Shown one piece after another: positions 27,360 to 38,570 of a DNA stretch of 64,000 bases. This DNA is from Saxidomus purpurata. Taxonomy: Eukaryota; Mollusca; Bivalvia; Venerida; Veneridae. The notes below the pieces were generated by a model, which did not search any database, was not told the origin of the DNA, and was given only the letters and a program-made list of their open reading frames with translations. A program made the translations under genes and the position numbers. Each line of letters opens with the position of its first letter. Position 1 is the stretch's first letter. The DNA lies in assembly GCA_022818135.1 (NCBI GenBank), contig JAFMSR010000007.1, positions 10,705,507 through 10,769,506 on the forward strand, written 5' to 3'.

Positions 27360-29000
27360 AGACAGACTACAACAAGAGCCATGCTGAGCTTTTCTCAGTT
27401 CTAGCTTATAGAACAATAAACTAGAAAAATGTCATAAAAAAGTCAAAGTAACGTATGGTAACTTAGTTGCTTCATACCCTTGAACACTATATTACTTAGT
27501 TTCAAATAACCCCATAAGTGGTTACTGAAGTATGTGCTTGACAGAACCTTGCATTATAAGCTTCAGTCAGAGTTTCTAACTTCAACAACGGCCATAACTT
27601 TTAGTAAACTCGGCAAGGAGTAATCTTGCCCGATTGTTTCATACACCTTAAAAGAATGTACCGAAGTTTTGAATGAACTTCATTAGTGGTTTACTGGGAT
27701 GTGTGCATGATAGTACATGTACCTTGCACACAAAACTTTTACAAATAGGGGCTATAATTTGAATTAAATTCAGACAAAGAGTTATCTTGCTTGAATGTCA
27801 GATACCCTGTTCGCTTTAACGTGGTTTTAAATCAATCCCATAACTGGTTACTAAAATATGTGTATTATAGTACATGTGCCGAGTACGCAAACCGTTAAGC
27901 AAATTTTCTAAGTTGAACATGAGTCATAATTTGTAATTAACCAAACCGCAGAACTAAGAGCCTGCAGAAAAAACACCCATACGTTAATTCAGTCAAGGGT
28001 TATCTAATTAGATTGTCTGAGACCCTTGAACATAGCTAAGATAGTTTAAGTCCGTTTCAGCAAGTGTAACTTTGAAATATGCCTAACAGTAGCTTTCATA
28101 TTAAATTTTATCGAAATTCATCTTTCATGCAAAACTTCAACCAGATGTTCTTAGTCCAACACAGGCCATAATTTGAAATTAATTCAGTCAATAGTTATCT
28201 GACTTGATAGTCTGGCAGCCCTGAATACATTAATGAATGATCACTTTAAACCAATCGGTGGCTACTAAGTTATGTGCATGATAGTACCTTGCATACAAAA
28301 TTTTAACCAAACTTTCTTAGTCCAACATTATTTGCATTAAAGGGAAAGGAAAATCAGAAAATAATTTGACTTCAAATTGAAGAACTTGTTCAGAGGAACA
28401 CACTGTTAAATTTTTTTCAAAATTTAGAGTATTAAATGTGAAGATATTGCAGATTGAAAATCTAAAAATATTAGGTTTATGGAAGTGGCCATTTTGAATT
28501 TGTGATGCCATTGTGCAGTAATTAAATATTCATGCAAATATAAGTAAGTTAAAACAGCAGCTTCAAATGTATATTAAAATATGGCAACCTATATGACACT
28601 TAATTAATCTAACCAACTTCAGGCGAAAAAACATTCACGAAAAAAGAGTAATTGGGGTTCAAAATTAAATTTTGAAAAAGGGGCGTGTCTAATAGTATGT
28701 CTAATTTGCATATTTACTAAATAGCTCTTTTATTTTTTATCCGATTTCAAAAATTCTTTCAACTATGTGTTTATGTGAACAAGCTCTTTTGATTTCTGGC
28801 TGAGTTTTATTTTAACTTTCGTTACCCTCTAAATTCAGTCAAGAGCTTTCTCACTTGCTTGTCTGATATACCTAAACACGTGAGTAAAGTTTCAAGTTAA
28901 AGCCATAAGTAGTTATTCACATATACCCTTGATAGTAGTTTGCATGCAAAACTTTACCCAAACTGCTAACATGTTTGATGTCTGTGCTTGTCTCAGTCAG
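27360..29000 (+). repeat. Long degenerate repeat with internal ~180 bp units
   Basis: Starts near 'acaacaagagccatgctgag'. Phrases such as 'accttgcatacaaaa', 'tcttagtccaac' and 'ttcagtcaagagttatct' return at about 27550, 27720, 27885, 28117, 28286 and 28930. It is the same general style of bivalve dispersed repeat as at 8430-9425 but a different consensus. No coding potential. Confidence 0.6.
28337..28833. mobile_element. Possible MITE inserted in the long repeat
   Basis: The unit at about 28160-28195 runs from 'tagtccaaca' to 'aattcagtcaa' without a break, whereas here about 500 bases separate the same phrases. The ends (ttaaagggaaaggaaaat and the complement of actttcgttaccctctaaa) form a weak terminal inverted repeat. 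Superfamily not assigned. Confidence 0.4.
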
Positions 29001-30120
29001 CAAGTTCTGTGTTAATTTATGAATCTATGTACATACTAAGACCACTTTGCTCAGGACGAAAAGCAGGGAAGGATTTTGATCATTGTATTACGGTATTGCT
29101 TGTTATCGAAGAAACATATGGAAACAATGTTTGATAATTTTTTAGGAATGGTTGGCAGGTAACTATACAAATGGTTTTGTCGTGTTGTTCAGCAGTTTAC
29201 CACATCTTTGTGTGATCCTGTTGAGAACAATTCAGAGATCTTTGTATTATTCTTTAAATCAATATTTATTGCATTTTCTTAATAGTTTAGAATACAAGCT
29301 CTTAAATTGTCTCCTTTTTTCAGTTCTGGAATAATTATGTTTATTTATCATAACTTCGATTGACCAAAAGGTCCGTGAAGTGGGACCTTGGTTTAGGGTC
29401 TCCTCTAAAATAGCATTAGTTATTTCTGTTGCGGAGTAAGAGACTGAACCTGTAACTCATTGAATACAAGTCCGTTATGTTATTGCTCTGTGTCTATTCT
29501 TACTAGGTTTATATGAAATCTAATCAGGATCTAGTGGGAATACTAAGACAGGAGCTAGGAGAGGACAGGACATGACAGACATGAGACGAGATTACGCCAA
29601 ACGTGACTCTTATCAAGCTAAATGAGACATAAACAAGATTTGGGTTAGCATATCCGAGATCTTATTTACCTGGTTTGTAATTACAATGCACAATTTTCTG
29701 CATAGACAGGTACCTCATGTATCAAATATAGGCCGGCAGCTGAGAGATAGTTTATTTAAATTGTATTTTAATATGACATCATTTAATTACCCTTGAATAT
29801 TACCGGCATTTCAAAATGTACATCTAGTAAACATATGTCATCACATCAGTATCAGTTGTTATTAAGATGTTGTACATGTATGTGCCAAAATTCAGTAGAC
29901 AATTGTTTTAGGTTCATAATATGCAAATTGCATATATGTCGGCATAAATAGAGTTTTGAAATAACTACTGTTTAAGGTCTGCTCTTCAATACACTGCTCT
30001 TAACGACCTTACGCTATGACAGTGGAGAAACACTCGGTATCATGGAAGACATGTTGAACTATTTCCTGTATTCAAGATTTACAAGATTTACAAGATTTAT
30101 TTTTTAAGTCCCAAAGAAGT
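29000..30120. other. Intergenic, no gene recognised
   Basis: No family exon, conserved frame or clear element. A three-fold 'caagattta' mini-repeat lies at about 30074-30100. Confidence 0.4.
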
Positions 30121-30300
30121 GGCAAACATTAGAATTACAAACAATATGATAGCAGTTTAAAGGACAACAGTGTTGGGGTTACTTATAACTTTGTAATCAA
30201 TGTGTTGCTTTAGCATTTACGTACTTTATTTATAGATTGTACATTGTATCCCATATGCCTTTTGGAGGCCCTGAGTCTCTAAATAAACTTGAAACTTGGA
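30120..30300 (+). mobile_element. 3' tail of a 5'-truncated LINE-like retroposon
   Basis: Ends in 'gaggccctgagtctctaaat' and 'aaacttgaaacttgg', a terminal tandem tail of the kind seen in CR1/RTE-like retroposons. No coding sequence remains. Confidence 0.5.
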
Positions 30301-30415
30301 CAAAGCGTATTCCGGTTTCATTAGCCTTCCTTCGACATACAGGCATATTTTGCACTGAGCAACGTTCTTGTGTCATATTTTTGTTTTATGACATTAGACC
30401 CTTGATAAAGATGTA

Positions 30416-30640
30416 AAAATGTTTATTATAATATAGTTTATGTAATCATAAACCTGCAGTCGTTCGTTAAATCAAAGCACCTCGTGTTTTTATACTAAGT
30501 GTAAAATATAAAGCTTTTTTCACCCATGAATCATGATCAGATACTTCCGTGTTAGAAATTATTACAATTTAGTTAAATGTTGATAGTTTAAGGAAAGAAG
30601 TGCATAAAAACTGAGTAACTGAATTCATTTGTGTCCGTTC
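30416..30640 (+). promoter_or_regulatory. 5' flank of copy 4 exon 1, duplicated at 34437-35097
   Basis: Shares with 34437-35097 the runs 'atatagtttatgtaatcat', 'cacctcgtgtttttata' and 'gaattcatttgtgtccg' before the start codon. The last few dozen bases also resemble the proximal flank of copies 2 and 3. Confidence 0.5.
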
Positions 30641-33600
30641 ATGGCAAGTTTTATGTACCGGATAGTTCTGCTACTGACTCTGAGCCTTTTAGACGGTGAG
30701 TACATGTACTGATATTTACTATTTTAGATTTTAGAAATTTATTTAAAAAAAATAAGAATGAAGTCGGATGTTTGTCGAGACTTTAGAACGAGGCCTATGA
30801 CACACAGTAATTGGCTTAACAGATCAACGGATGTCCGGCGTTCATCGTGCACACCTTCAGTATTTTTACAGTCGTAAGTAGCATCTACGGGTATCCGATC
30901 TCAGATGAACTCGATTGTAAGCTCGATCCGATCACATTGTCTATATTAATGTCCATGGTTTGACAGAAAAATACACCAATTACTGCTTTATTTAGCATGT
31001 TGTTTCATAATATGTTCAACATTTTGATGTTTCGTTTCGTGTGGACAGGATGAATCATTGTTACTTTATTTTTCATTTAAATTGTTTTCTTTTCTTTTTT
31101 AGGTATCATTTATTTTATTATCTTTATTTTACATTTTACACACTAACAATATACATGTACATCAGAATTCATCGGCCGTGTCTGTGCTAGAATAGATGTT
31201 AATATTTCCATGAAATATGTTAACTCTTGATTATCAAAGAATTTAAACAGGATTTATAGAAAAAAAGAGAAAAAAAGAAACCCTAAAATTCTGGGGTTCG
31301 AACCAACGACCTTGTCATAAAAAAATGCAATTTCACTGACGTTACCACTAAGCCAACGACTAGTTTTATATATATTTCTAAAAACAAATACTTATTGTAT
31401 TGACAAAAAGCTGTCTTACCTGTTTTGGTGTTTTCAAAATACCAGCAAACGTAAACATCATGTGACGCAACTTTCAAGTTATCATAAAAGGACTTATATA
31501 ACGAATATTTTAACTTACTGCAACTGATTGTAAAGTTCAGGTGCACACGGTATCAATATACAAAACTGACCACTGAAATAATATACATAATGCACATTGT
31601 GGTGAATTAATTGTATTTTAATAATGAAATTGTATTTTTATATGACATCCCTGTTACCTCCCTGTTATTTACAATAATCTGTATTTACCTAAACCTATAA
31701 CAAATATATTAAAATCGTCCTTTTAATATGCTGCAGTACACATTTGTAATAACTTTCCAGTGCATATTCGTCACTCTAGATCTGTTACGTTGTCTATAAA
31801 GAATTATAAATTTTATTTGTTATTTAATCAAAAATAATACCCCGGTACTAACAAGTAACACATTCAGTTTATAATCAGGTTAATTTGTAAATATATTTTA
31901 TTCTGCCGGTTATAATTCTATTTATCTGAGTGCCTGTCAATTATAAGTGGTAGACATATATGAAACCCTTATTCATAAGAATTTAACTTTATTATTTGCA
32001 CGGGTTTTGTATTAAAATAAAATATAGTATGTGACCGTGAGAGTGTGTATGTATCTGCATGTGTGCATATTTGTGAACGTATGTGTTTGTCTGTAATTTA
32101 TTGAAGGTCACAATGAGATTGAGATGTATATACAAATTTGTGTAATTGTTTATTTGTGCTACCTTCTTGAAAAAAAGATTTTTTTGTGTCATAACATCTG
32201 CAAAATCCCGAGGGATGGTTGTTGCCCGAGCCCGTTAGAGCTAGGTCTTCAATTTATCCTGAGGGTTTCTTCGGGTGTTATAACACGAAAAAACGTTCGT
32301 TAGCGCTGTTCTAGCATAAAAAATCATGAAAATAAGAATGAAACGCTCTTATTGGAACGACGTTCACCAATGCACAAGACAACGCCCGTGTTGTTTACGT
32401 CATATTTACGACGTCACTAGCGGTTTAAGCCCGGTGCTGTTAACGCCGTGTTTGATGAAAAACTTGGACACCGTTGACACACGTTTTTTTTCTCTTGTTA
32501 AAACACCGGCAAAATAGGCAAAAACAGCATTCTAAAACGTATTCTAAAATGTTCCCAAAACACTTATGAAATAACTGAATACTGTTAAATAATATACAAT
32601 AGTTATACTGACGCTTATCCTGCTGTCAGTTAGAAGTTATGTCTTTGTGCACAATGTAGATCATGATCATTACATCAGTGCATGCATGATCATGATCTGA
32701 ACTGTTTTCGTTTCGTATATAATTTTACATGGGGATTGCTTCCTTTTTAATAGTTCATGGTGATATTTTATCATAGATCTACTGCTTAGTTTTGTACAAT
32801 TCTGACAACTACAGGTACCCCCTGCGGTGTAAAGTTTTCGTGTTTTATGCACTATTGTCTGCTTCATGGAACATAGTCACATATTTTATTATACATGTAC
32901 CTGCCTTTAGTGTTAAGAGCGAACTCTTAATAAATTAAGTAATTTCAGTAGTTAGTTTTAATAAAAAAGAAAGACATTTATTTGAAAATCTGAGAGATTC
33001 GATTGGTGGGCAAATGGGGGCAAACACTAAAACAAGTTAGTGCAAGCAATGCCATAATTATAGAAATGGGGAGTAAAATTGCTACTTTCTGGCGACCTTG
33101 AACGTCACTCAGCTTAGCGTAATAAAATAACTCATCATTTATTTCCAAGTAAACGTATTAGAAAGGAAATACATTTTATTTTTGCGTGACATACCGGTTT
33201 GTATATCACTGTTTGTTGTTTAGATACTCCATAAAGTGATATACTAACCGGTATATCACTCAAAAGTAAAATATATTTCTTTATTTTCTACTCTTTGTGT
33301 ATAGAGACAAAATTGTGAGTCATGGTAGAAGAACAATTTTATTACAATATAGCAATGTTTACGAATCAAAATATTGCAATAATGTGAGAGCCGCAGATCA
33401 CCAAGTCTGGAATCGCCAAAAGTTATACTGCTTAAATATGAGAACCGCAGAAGATCAACAATACTTATGATTCATACCTCTAAAATGTGAGAACTACAGA
33501 TAACCAAGTCATACCTCTAAAATGTGAGAACTACAGATAACCAAGTCATACCTCTAAAATGTGAGAACTACAGATAACCAAGTCATATCAGTCAAAGGTA

Positions 33601-36600
33601 AGAACCGCAGATAACCAAGTCATATCAGTCAAAGGTAAGAACCGCAGATAACCAAGTCATATCAGTCAAAGGTAAGAACCGCAGAAGATCAACAAGTCAT
33701 ATAGCTCAAAGGTGAGTACCGCAGACCACCAAGTCATCCTGCTAAAAGGTTGGAACTGTACATCACCAAGTCATACTGCTAAAAGATCAGAACCACAGAA
33801 GTTAATTGAGTCATATAGTTCAAAGGAAAGAACCGCAGAAGAAAACCAAAAAAACAAAAATAATATCAAACAGGGAATGCCACGTACCAAAAACGCAGCC
33901 TCCCCAAAACGAGCCCCACAGCACCCAGAAGTGCACACCACCAACACACACACACACACACACGCACACACACACACACACGCACATACACACTCACAAC
34001 ACACACACACACACACACAATCATGTACACACACAAGTCATACTGTTAAAAGGTGAGAAGCACAGAAGTTAGTTAGATCATAAAGCTAAAATGTGAGATC
34101 CGCAGACCACCATCGGAACCGCATATCATTAAATCACATTGTTCAAAGGTGAGAACCGCAGATAACTAAGGCATATAGCTAGAAGGTGAGAACCACAAAA
34201 GATATCCAAGTCATACTGCTAAAGGTGAGAATCACATATCATCAAGTCACATTACTTAAAGGTGAGAACAGCAGAAGTAAACTAAGTCAGATTGCTAAAA
34301 GGTGATAACCGCCGAAGATCACCAAGTCATACTACTAAAAGGTGAGAAACTAGCAAAGCTACATTTTTGTATTTTGCCGCTATTTTGCCGAAAGTTGAAA
34401 ACAGCCTTTCCGGTGTTGATTTTTTCATAAAACCTTATTCACTTGATAAAGATATAAAATGTTTATTATGATATAGTTTATGTAATCATTAAAGTGACAT
34501 TATGCGCATCTTACTACACATAGTGTATTTTTGGCGACAGTTTTATAAAAGCAATTTTCGGCTACTGTGCATTTAAATGTGTTAAACTTATAATAATGCC
34601 GCATTAGAATTTGAAGCTTGTGCTTTAGAAATAAAAAAATGGACAAATAAAAGTGTTATTGTTGTTGTTGATAGAGATTTCGGCAGTGGAAGGGAAGCAA
34701 CTCTTGCATGCAGTTGTTTTTTTCTTAAATTGACTCTCCCAGTCAAAATAGGAAAAGTAATATCTGGAACGTACTGGTAGCAGGAAGAGTTTGGTGTTTT
34801 GAGTTAAAAGCTATTATTTCCTCTACCCTTTTTACACACACCTATTTCAGCTAGATTGTTACTTGAAAAAAATGTGCATAATTCCACTTTAAGCTGGAGT
34901 CGCTCGTTTAACCAAACCACCTCGTGTTTTTATACCAAGTATATTTTGCATTGTGTTACAGGTTTTCACTCATGAACAATGAGCAAATACTTCCGCGATA
35001 TAAGTTATTTACAATTGAGTAATATGTTGATAGCTTAAGGAAGTTATTGCACAATAACTGAGTTACTAAATTCATTTGTGTCCGGTCATGGCAAGTTTTA
35101 TGTACCGGATAGTGCTGCTACTGTGACTCATTATATATATTCATTATTTTAGATTTTAGAAATTTATGTAAATACTAAAAATAAGAATAAAGTCGGAAGC
35201 TTGTCGAGACTTTACAACGAGGCCTAAGACACACAGTAATTAGCCCAACAGATCAACGGATGTCTGGCGTTCGTCATGCACACCTTTAAATATGTTTTAC
35301 AGTCGAAGTAGCATCTATCGTAAGCTCGCTCCGATCAGACTGTCTAGATTAATATCCATCATGGTTTGACAGAAAAATACACCATTTACTGCTTTGGTTG
35401 GCAATAATTGTCATGTTCCCTACAGAACATATTTCATAATATGTTCAACATTTCGTGTGGACAGGATGGATCATTGTAAGAGAGAGTTTTAAATAAGCTT
35501 GAAGCTTTCTACTCGATCCTAAATATCTATTATAATTGTGACATATTGTACATGCAATGTATTGAATAAAATATTGTTTAAACCAAGATTGAACTTATCA
35601 TAGAAGACAATGGTTCTCAAGTTAACCCTAAAGTTTCGCTATGTACTTGACATGCTGTTTATAGTTTGTGACTGGCAATCTTACGAGCGGAGATCGTGTC
35701 CATGTACGACACAATAGTAGGTTACAACTTAGTATGACTTGACCACAGTGCTTCTGTCTCATGAACTAAACACAAACGGACAGGAGACTCGTATCCAAAC
35801 AGTTCAATTCAAAGTTGTTCAATTTACAAATAATCAATACTTAGTGAAGCGTGTCCTATCCTATCCTTTATCTTATTTTAATGCAACGATAAAAGCCGTG
35901 GAGACCGTACAAGTCACGCCTTGTGTACTATTGTGGAACTATACCTCGTGCTCTTCTGCTTGTAGATGTTGCAAGTGACAAGTACTGCAGTTTGTTTAAA
36001 GAGTGCGAAGACGGATACTACTGCTGTGAAAATAACACTTCCTGCTGGTAAGAACATTATTTTGAGCCATCTATTTTATTTAATTGTTTCTTATTCATGC
36101 ATTCACTTTGTTATGGGCATTCAGACGAACGTTTTGTTGTTGGCACAGCCACTGTTTGAATTTACAGATATAAATCATAATGATACGCCTATGGACACAA
36201 ATAAATGTGTGTGGCAGAATTACTGAAACTAACGAATATTTATTTTCTGTATTTTAGTATCAGTTTGAATGTAGCAGTGACAACAGGGATTGTGCTAGGT
36301 ATCGGTGTCGTGGCGATAGCCTGTATAGTTCTGTGTATCATATGTATGCGGCGTCGGCGGGCCTTACAAGGGACAGCTGTTGGACAAAATCAAGCTGGTG
36401 CCGGTATGTCGTTTTCACCGTATCAAATAATTACCACAGGACCCGAACACTATTCTAAAGACTGGATGCTTTTTGTTAAATGGATCGTCACGTGTATAAT
36501 ATTCAAGAACCTGAAATATATGATCATCATACTGTTCTATAATACAGGTACCGGTTTATGTGTCAAATTAGTCACATAATTGCAATATAGATTAGTCTCT

Positions 36601-37272
36601 TGATATTTTACAGTGATATTGTAATATGAGCCTAAGTTGCTGTGCAACTAGGAAGTTCGAAATACATACTTGCATACCCAATCTCCCAACTGCCCCATTA
36701 AGCTCTGACCAATACGTACTCGAACCTGAAGAAGGAATTGCAGAAACTGCGGTCTCATTCCGTTGACACGATGCCAGTATCTTTTGCTGGTACATACTTT
36801 TTGTGTTCCGCATGTTTTTGATAAGGTGTAAAATAAAATTTATCAAAATCACAACTCTCTTCGAAATATATGAGCTCATTTTCACATTTATACCATTTCA
36901 CAAATATTCAATTCAGGTGTGGTTGTTGCAACGACCACAATTCCCTTACAGACGGCCGTCACGCCAGGAGGATTTATTCAGCAACCTGCACCTTATGGCC
37001 AAACTGCACCGTATGGCCAGCCTGCACCTTTTGGCCAGCCTGCACCTTATGGCCAAACTGCACCTAATGTCCAGCCTGCACCTTTTGGCCAGCCTGCACC
37101 TTATGGTCAAACTGCACCGTATGGCCAGCCTGCATCCTATGGTCAGCCTCCACCATATGGACAACACTCTCCATCGGGTCAGCCTGCGCCGTACGGACAG
37201 GTTCCAAGCCAACAGACCATGAGTGAACCAAACAAATCCGCTTTATCACCGCCCGCCTACACTCCATACTAA
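30641..37272 (+). CDS. Cys-rich single-pass membrane protein, CYYR1-like, cluster copy 4/5 (212 aa if spliced as proposed)
   Basis: Proposed exons are 30641-30695 (intact signal-peptide exon, donor gtgagt), 35966-36047, 36258-36403 and 36917-37272, phases 1, 2, 1. A nearer exon 1 copy at 35098 is dead, and no exons 2-4 follow 30695 before it, so the upstream exon is the only complete partner in the window. The ectodomain has the family's CX5C...CC...CC pattern with more acidic residues (SDKYC, ECEDGYYCC). The TM segment is VTTGIVLGIGVVAIACIV, followed by RRRR. The tail is the longest in the cluster, with about ten P-Y/F-G-Q-P/T-A units and PPxY motifs (PPPY inside, PPAY near the C-terminus). 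Exons 2-4 are open with good splice sites. The exon 1 assignment is inference; another promoter or exon could be used. Confidence 0.65.
31285..31365 (-). repeat. tRNA-like SINE head
   Basis: On the minus strand GTCGTTGGCTTAGTGGTAAC (A box) and GGTTCGAACCC (B box) are about 45 bases apart. No full cloverleaf is formed; it sits in the long intron of copy 4/5 and looks like a retroposed tRNA-derived sequence. Confidence 0.5.
33385..34350 (+). repeat. 37-bp tandem repeat array (satellite), interrupted by a LINE tail
   Basis: The unit runs 'aagtcatactgctaaaagg' then 'tgagaaccgcagataacc'. Three exactly repeated 37-base units (about 33506-33580) are followed by three exact units of a variant (about 33580-33690), then more diverged ones to 34350. 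The same consensus, more decayed, fills UNC-93 intron 2. Units abut without spacers, so this is a satellite and not CRISPR. The interruption at 33846-34034 is a separate element. Confidence 0.9.
33846..34034 (-). mobile_element. 5'-truncated LINE 3' end with (CA)n, inside the satellite
   Basis: Its minus strand matches 40716-40864 of the plus-strand LINE at 40.0-40.86 kb, including the GT microsatellite, the 'ggtggtgtgcacttctgggt' stretch and the 3' tail 'tttgatattatttttgtttt'. The break at the 5' side falls within the microsatellite. It splits the 37-bp array. Confidence 0.8.
34493..34888. mobile_element. piggyBac-type MITE flanked by TTAA
   Basis: Flanked by TTAA at 34489-34492 and 34889-34892. 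The ends read agtgacattatgcgcat at the left, and the right end is the complement of agtggaattatgcacat. It is 396 bp and non-coding. The paralogous flank before copy 4 exon 1 has no such insert: 'gtaatcat' passes straight into 'cctgcagtcg' at about 30445-30462. Confidence 0.85.
35098..35135 (+). pseudogene. Dead exon 1 of copy 5
   Basis: Begins with the same ATG and first 12 codons as copy 4 exon 1 (MASFMYRIVLLL) and then hits TGA at 35134-35136. Compared with 30641-30715, about 30 bases that hold the end of the signal-peptide code and the splice donor are missing. The intron sequence after the deletion still aligns with copy 4 up to about 35440. Confidence 0.85.
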
Positions 37273-38570
37273 ACATCTTCTGTGATTCTGACATTTTGTA
37301 TACCTGTATCATGGCTACTGCATATTTGTATAGGAAAACACTGTACTGTATTACTGATAAATTGAACTTTGTGTAGAGGCGGAGCTTAGACTGTGATCTA
37401 TCTGCAAAGAGAAAATTTTGGGAGTTACGTTTTTAGTGTTTGTTTACATCGCTTGATTTCTGGTAAGTGATTCTTTTTTTGACACGTACATTTTTAAAGC
37501 TATGCTGTAGTCCACTTTTTTTTCATCGCGGAAATGAAAATCCTCAAATCACAATTTTTACCTTAATTTCAAAAGTGAACTTTTTTGAGCGGCGGTGTTG
37601 GTAAAACATAGAATCCCAAAAAGCATATGCTTGATTATGAAAATGTTTTTGTTTTTTTTGTTTTTTTTCAGGCCCCTTAATGGGTAACCCCATTTATTTT
37701 CACACACAAAGATAGTTGTTACAAACAAGCTCTATGGCCTTTTCAAGATATTACATTAACAAAGTTTTTTTTTTAAACTACATCCTGACAAGATAAACTT
37801 AGTGATGTTTAACTAAACTAAGCTGAACATTTAATTATTTACAAATTTATCCCATACCATACAGCTATTGCATATATTATTATACATCAGACTCGTTCCG
37901 GATACCGTTATCAAAATCTTCATATGCATACCTACAAATAAATTCCTAAACTCGTCCAACAGGATGTTAATATAATAATGACCATTCGTGTCAAATGCTA
38001 TATAATAAGCTTAGGCGTTCTGTAACATTAAAAAATCAGACATAGTATTCGACATAATATGTAACGAACTGATTGAAGTTCCCTTGTTTGTGACAACCTA
38101 CAACATACGAAAAACGAAAAGGTTAGGTTGACTTAAGGGAGATGAAAGTCTTCATGTTTAACACAATCATTTAATAAAATGGAATTTTGCTTTTTACTAA
38201 AAGCCATGTATTTATGTAAATTCTAGCTAAAGATGGGTTGCAATAGTCGACTTATTTTTAGCTTGAATTTATGTAGACGTTATTTTTATTTTCATTATAT
38301 GGTAAAACATATCTCTTGGTAAAAGGTAGCCGTTCTAATCATACTGTAATAGTATAGTTGTAATGCCATAGAACTACACGAACATACAAAGACAAGAACA
38401 GAAACGCAACAATTGTGATTTACCGCTCAGACAATACATTCATCAGTTTTTTTCAACACTACTGGGGAAGAAAATTATATTTCTAGTCTACTTATACGGG
38501 TTCTTTTTATTCATTTATTTTACTATGCTACATATGAAATGGAATTGACAAAAACTTCTAAAACATGGAT
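37273..38570. other. 3' flank of copy 4/5 and intergenic sequence
   Basis: The first ~40 bases resemble the 3' flanks of copies 2 and 3. Around 37350-37390 'gaactttgtgtagaggcgg' recalls 21570-21590. No coding exon is seen. The minus-strand LINE begins at its 3' end near 38571. Confidence 0.45.

Noticed and set aside
33385..33720. CRISPR-like regular repeats
   Set aside because: Units abut with no unique spacers and the genome is eukaryotic; this is a satellite.
33712..34072. Open frames with His-Thr runs on both strands
   Set aside because: They are translations of a (CA)n microsatellite and the 37-bp satellite; no splice or start context.
36946..37312. Antisense and frame-shifted frames over the Pro-rich exon
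   Set aside because: Shadows of the P-Y-G-Q-P-A repeat coding strand, which has the right splice phase and a matching paralog in each unit.
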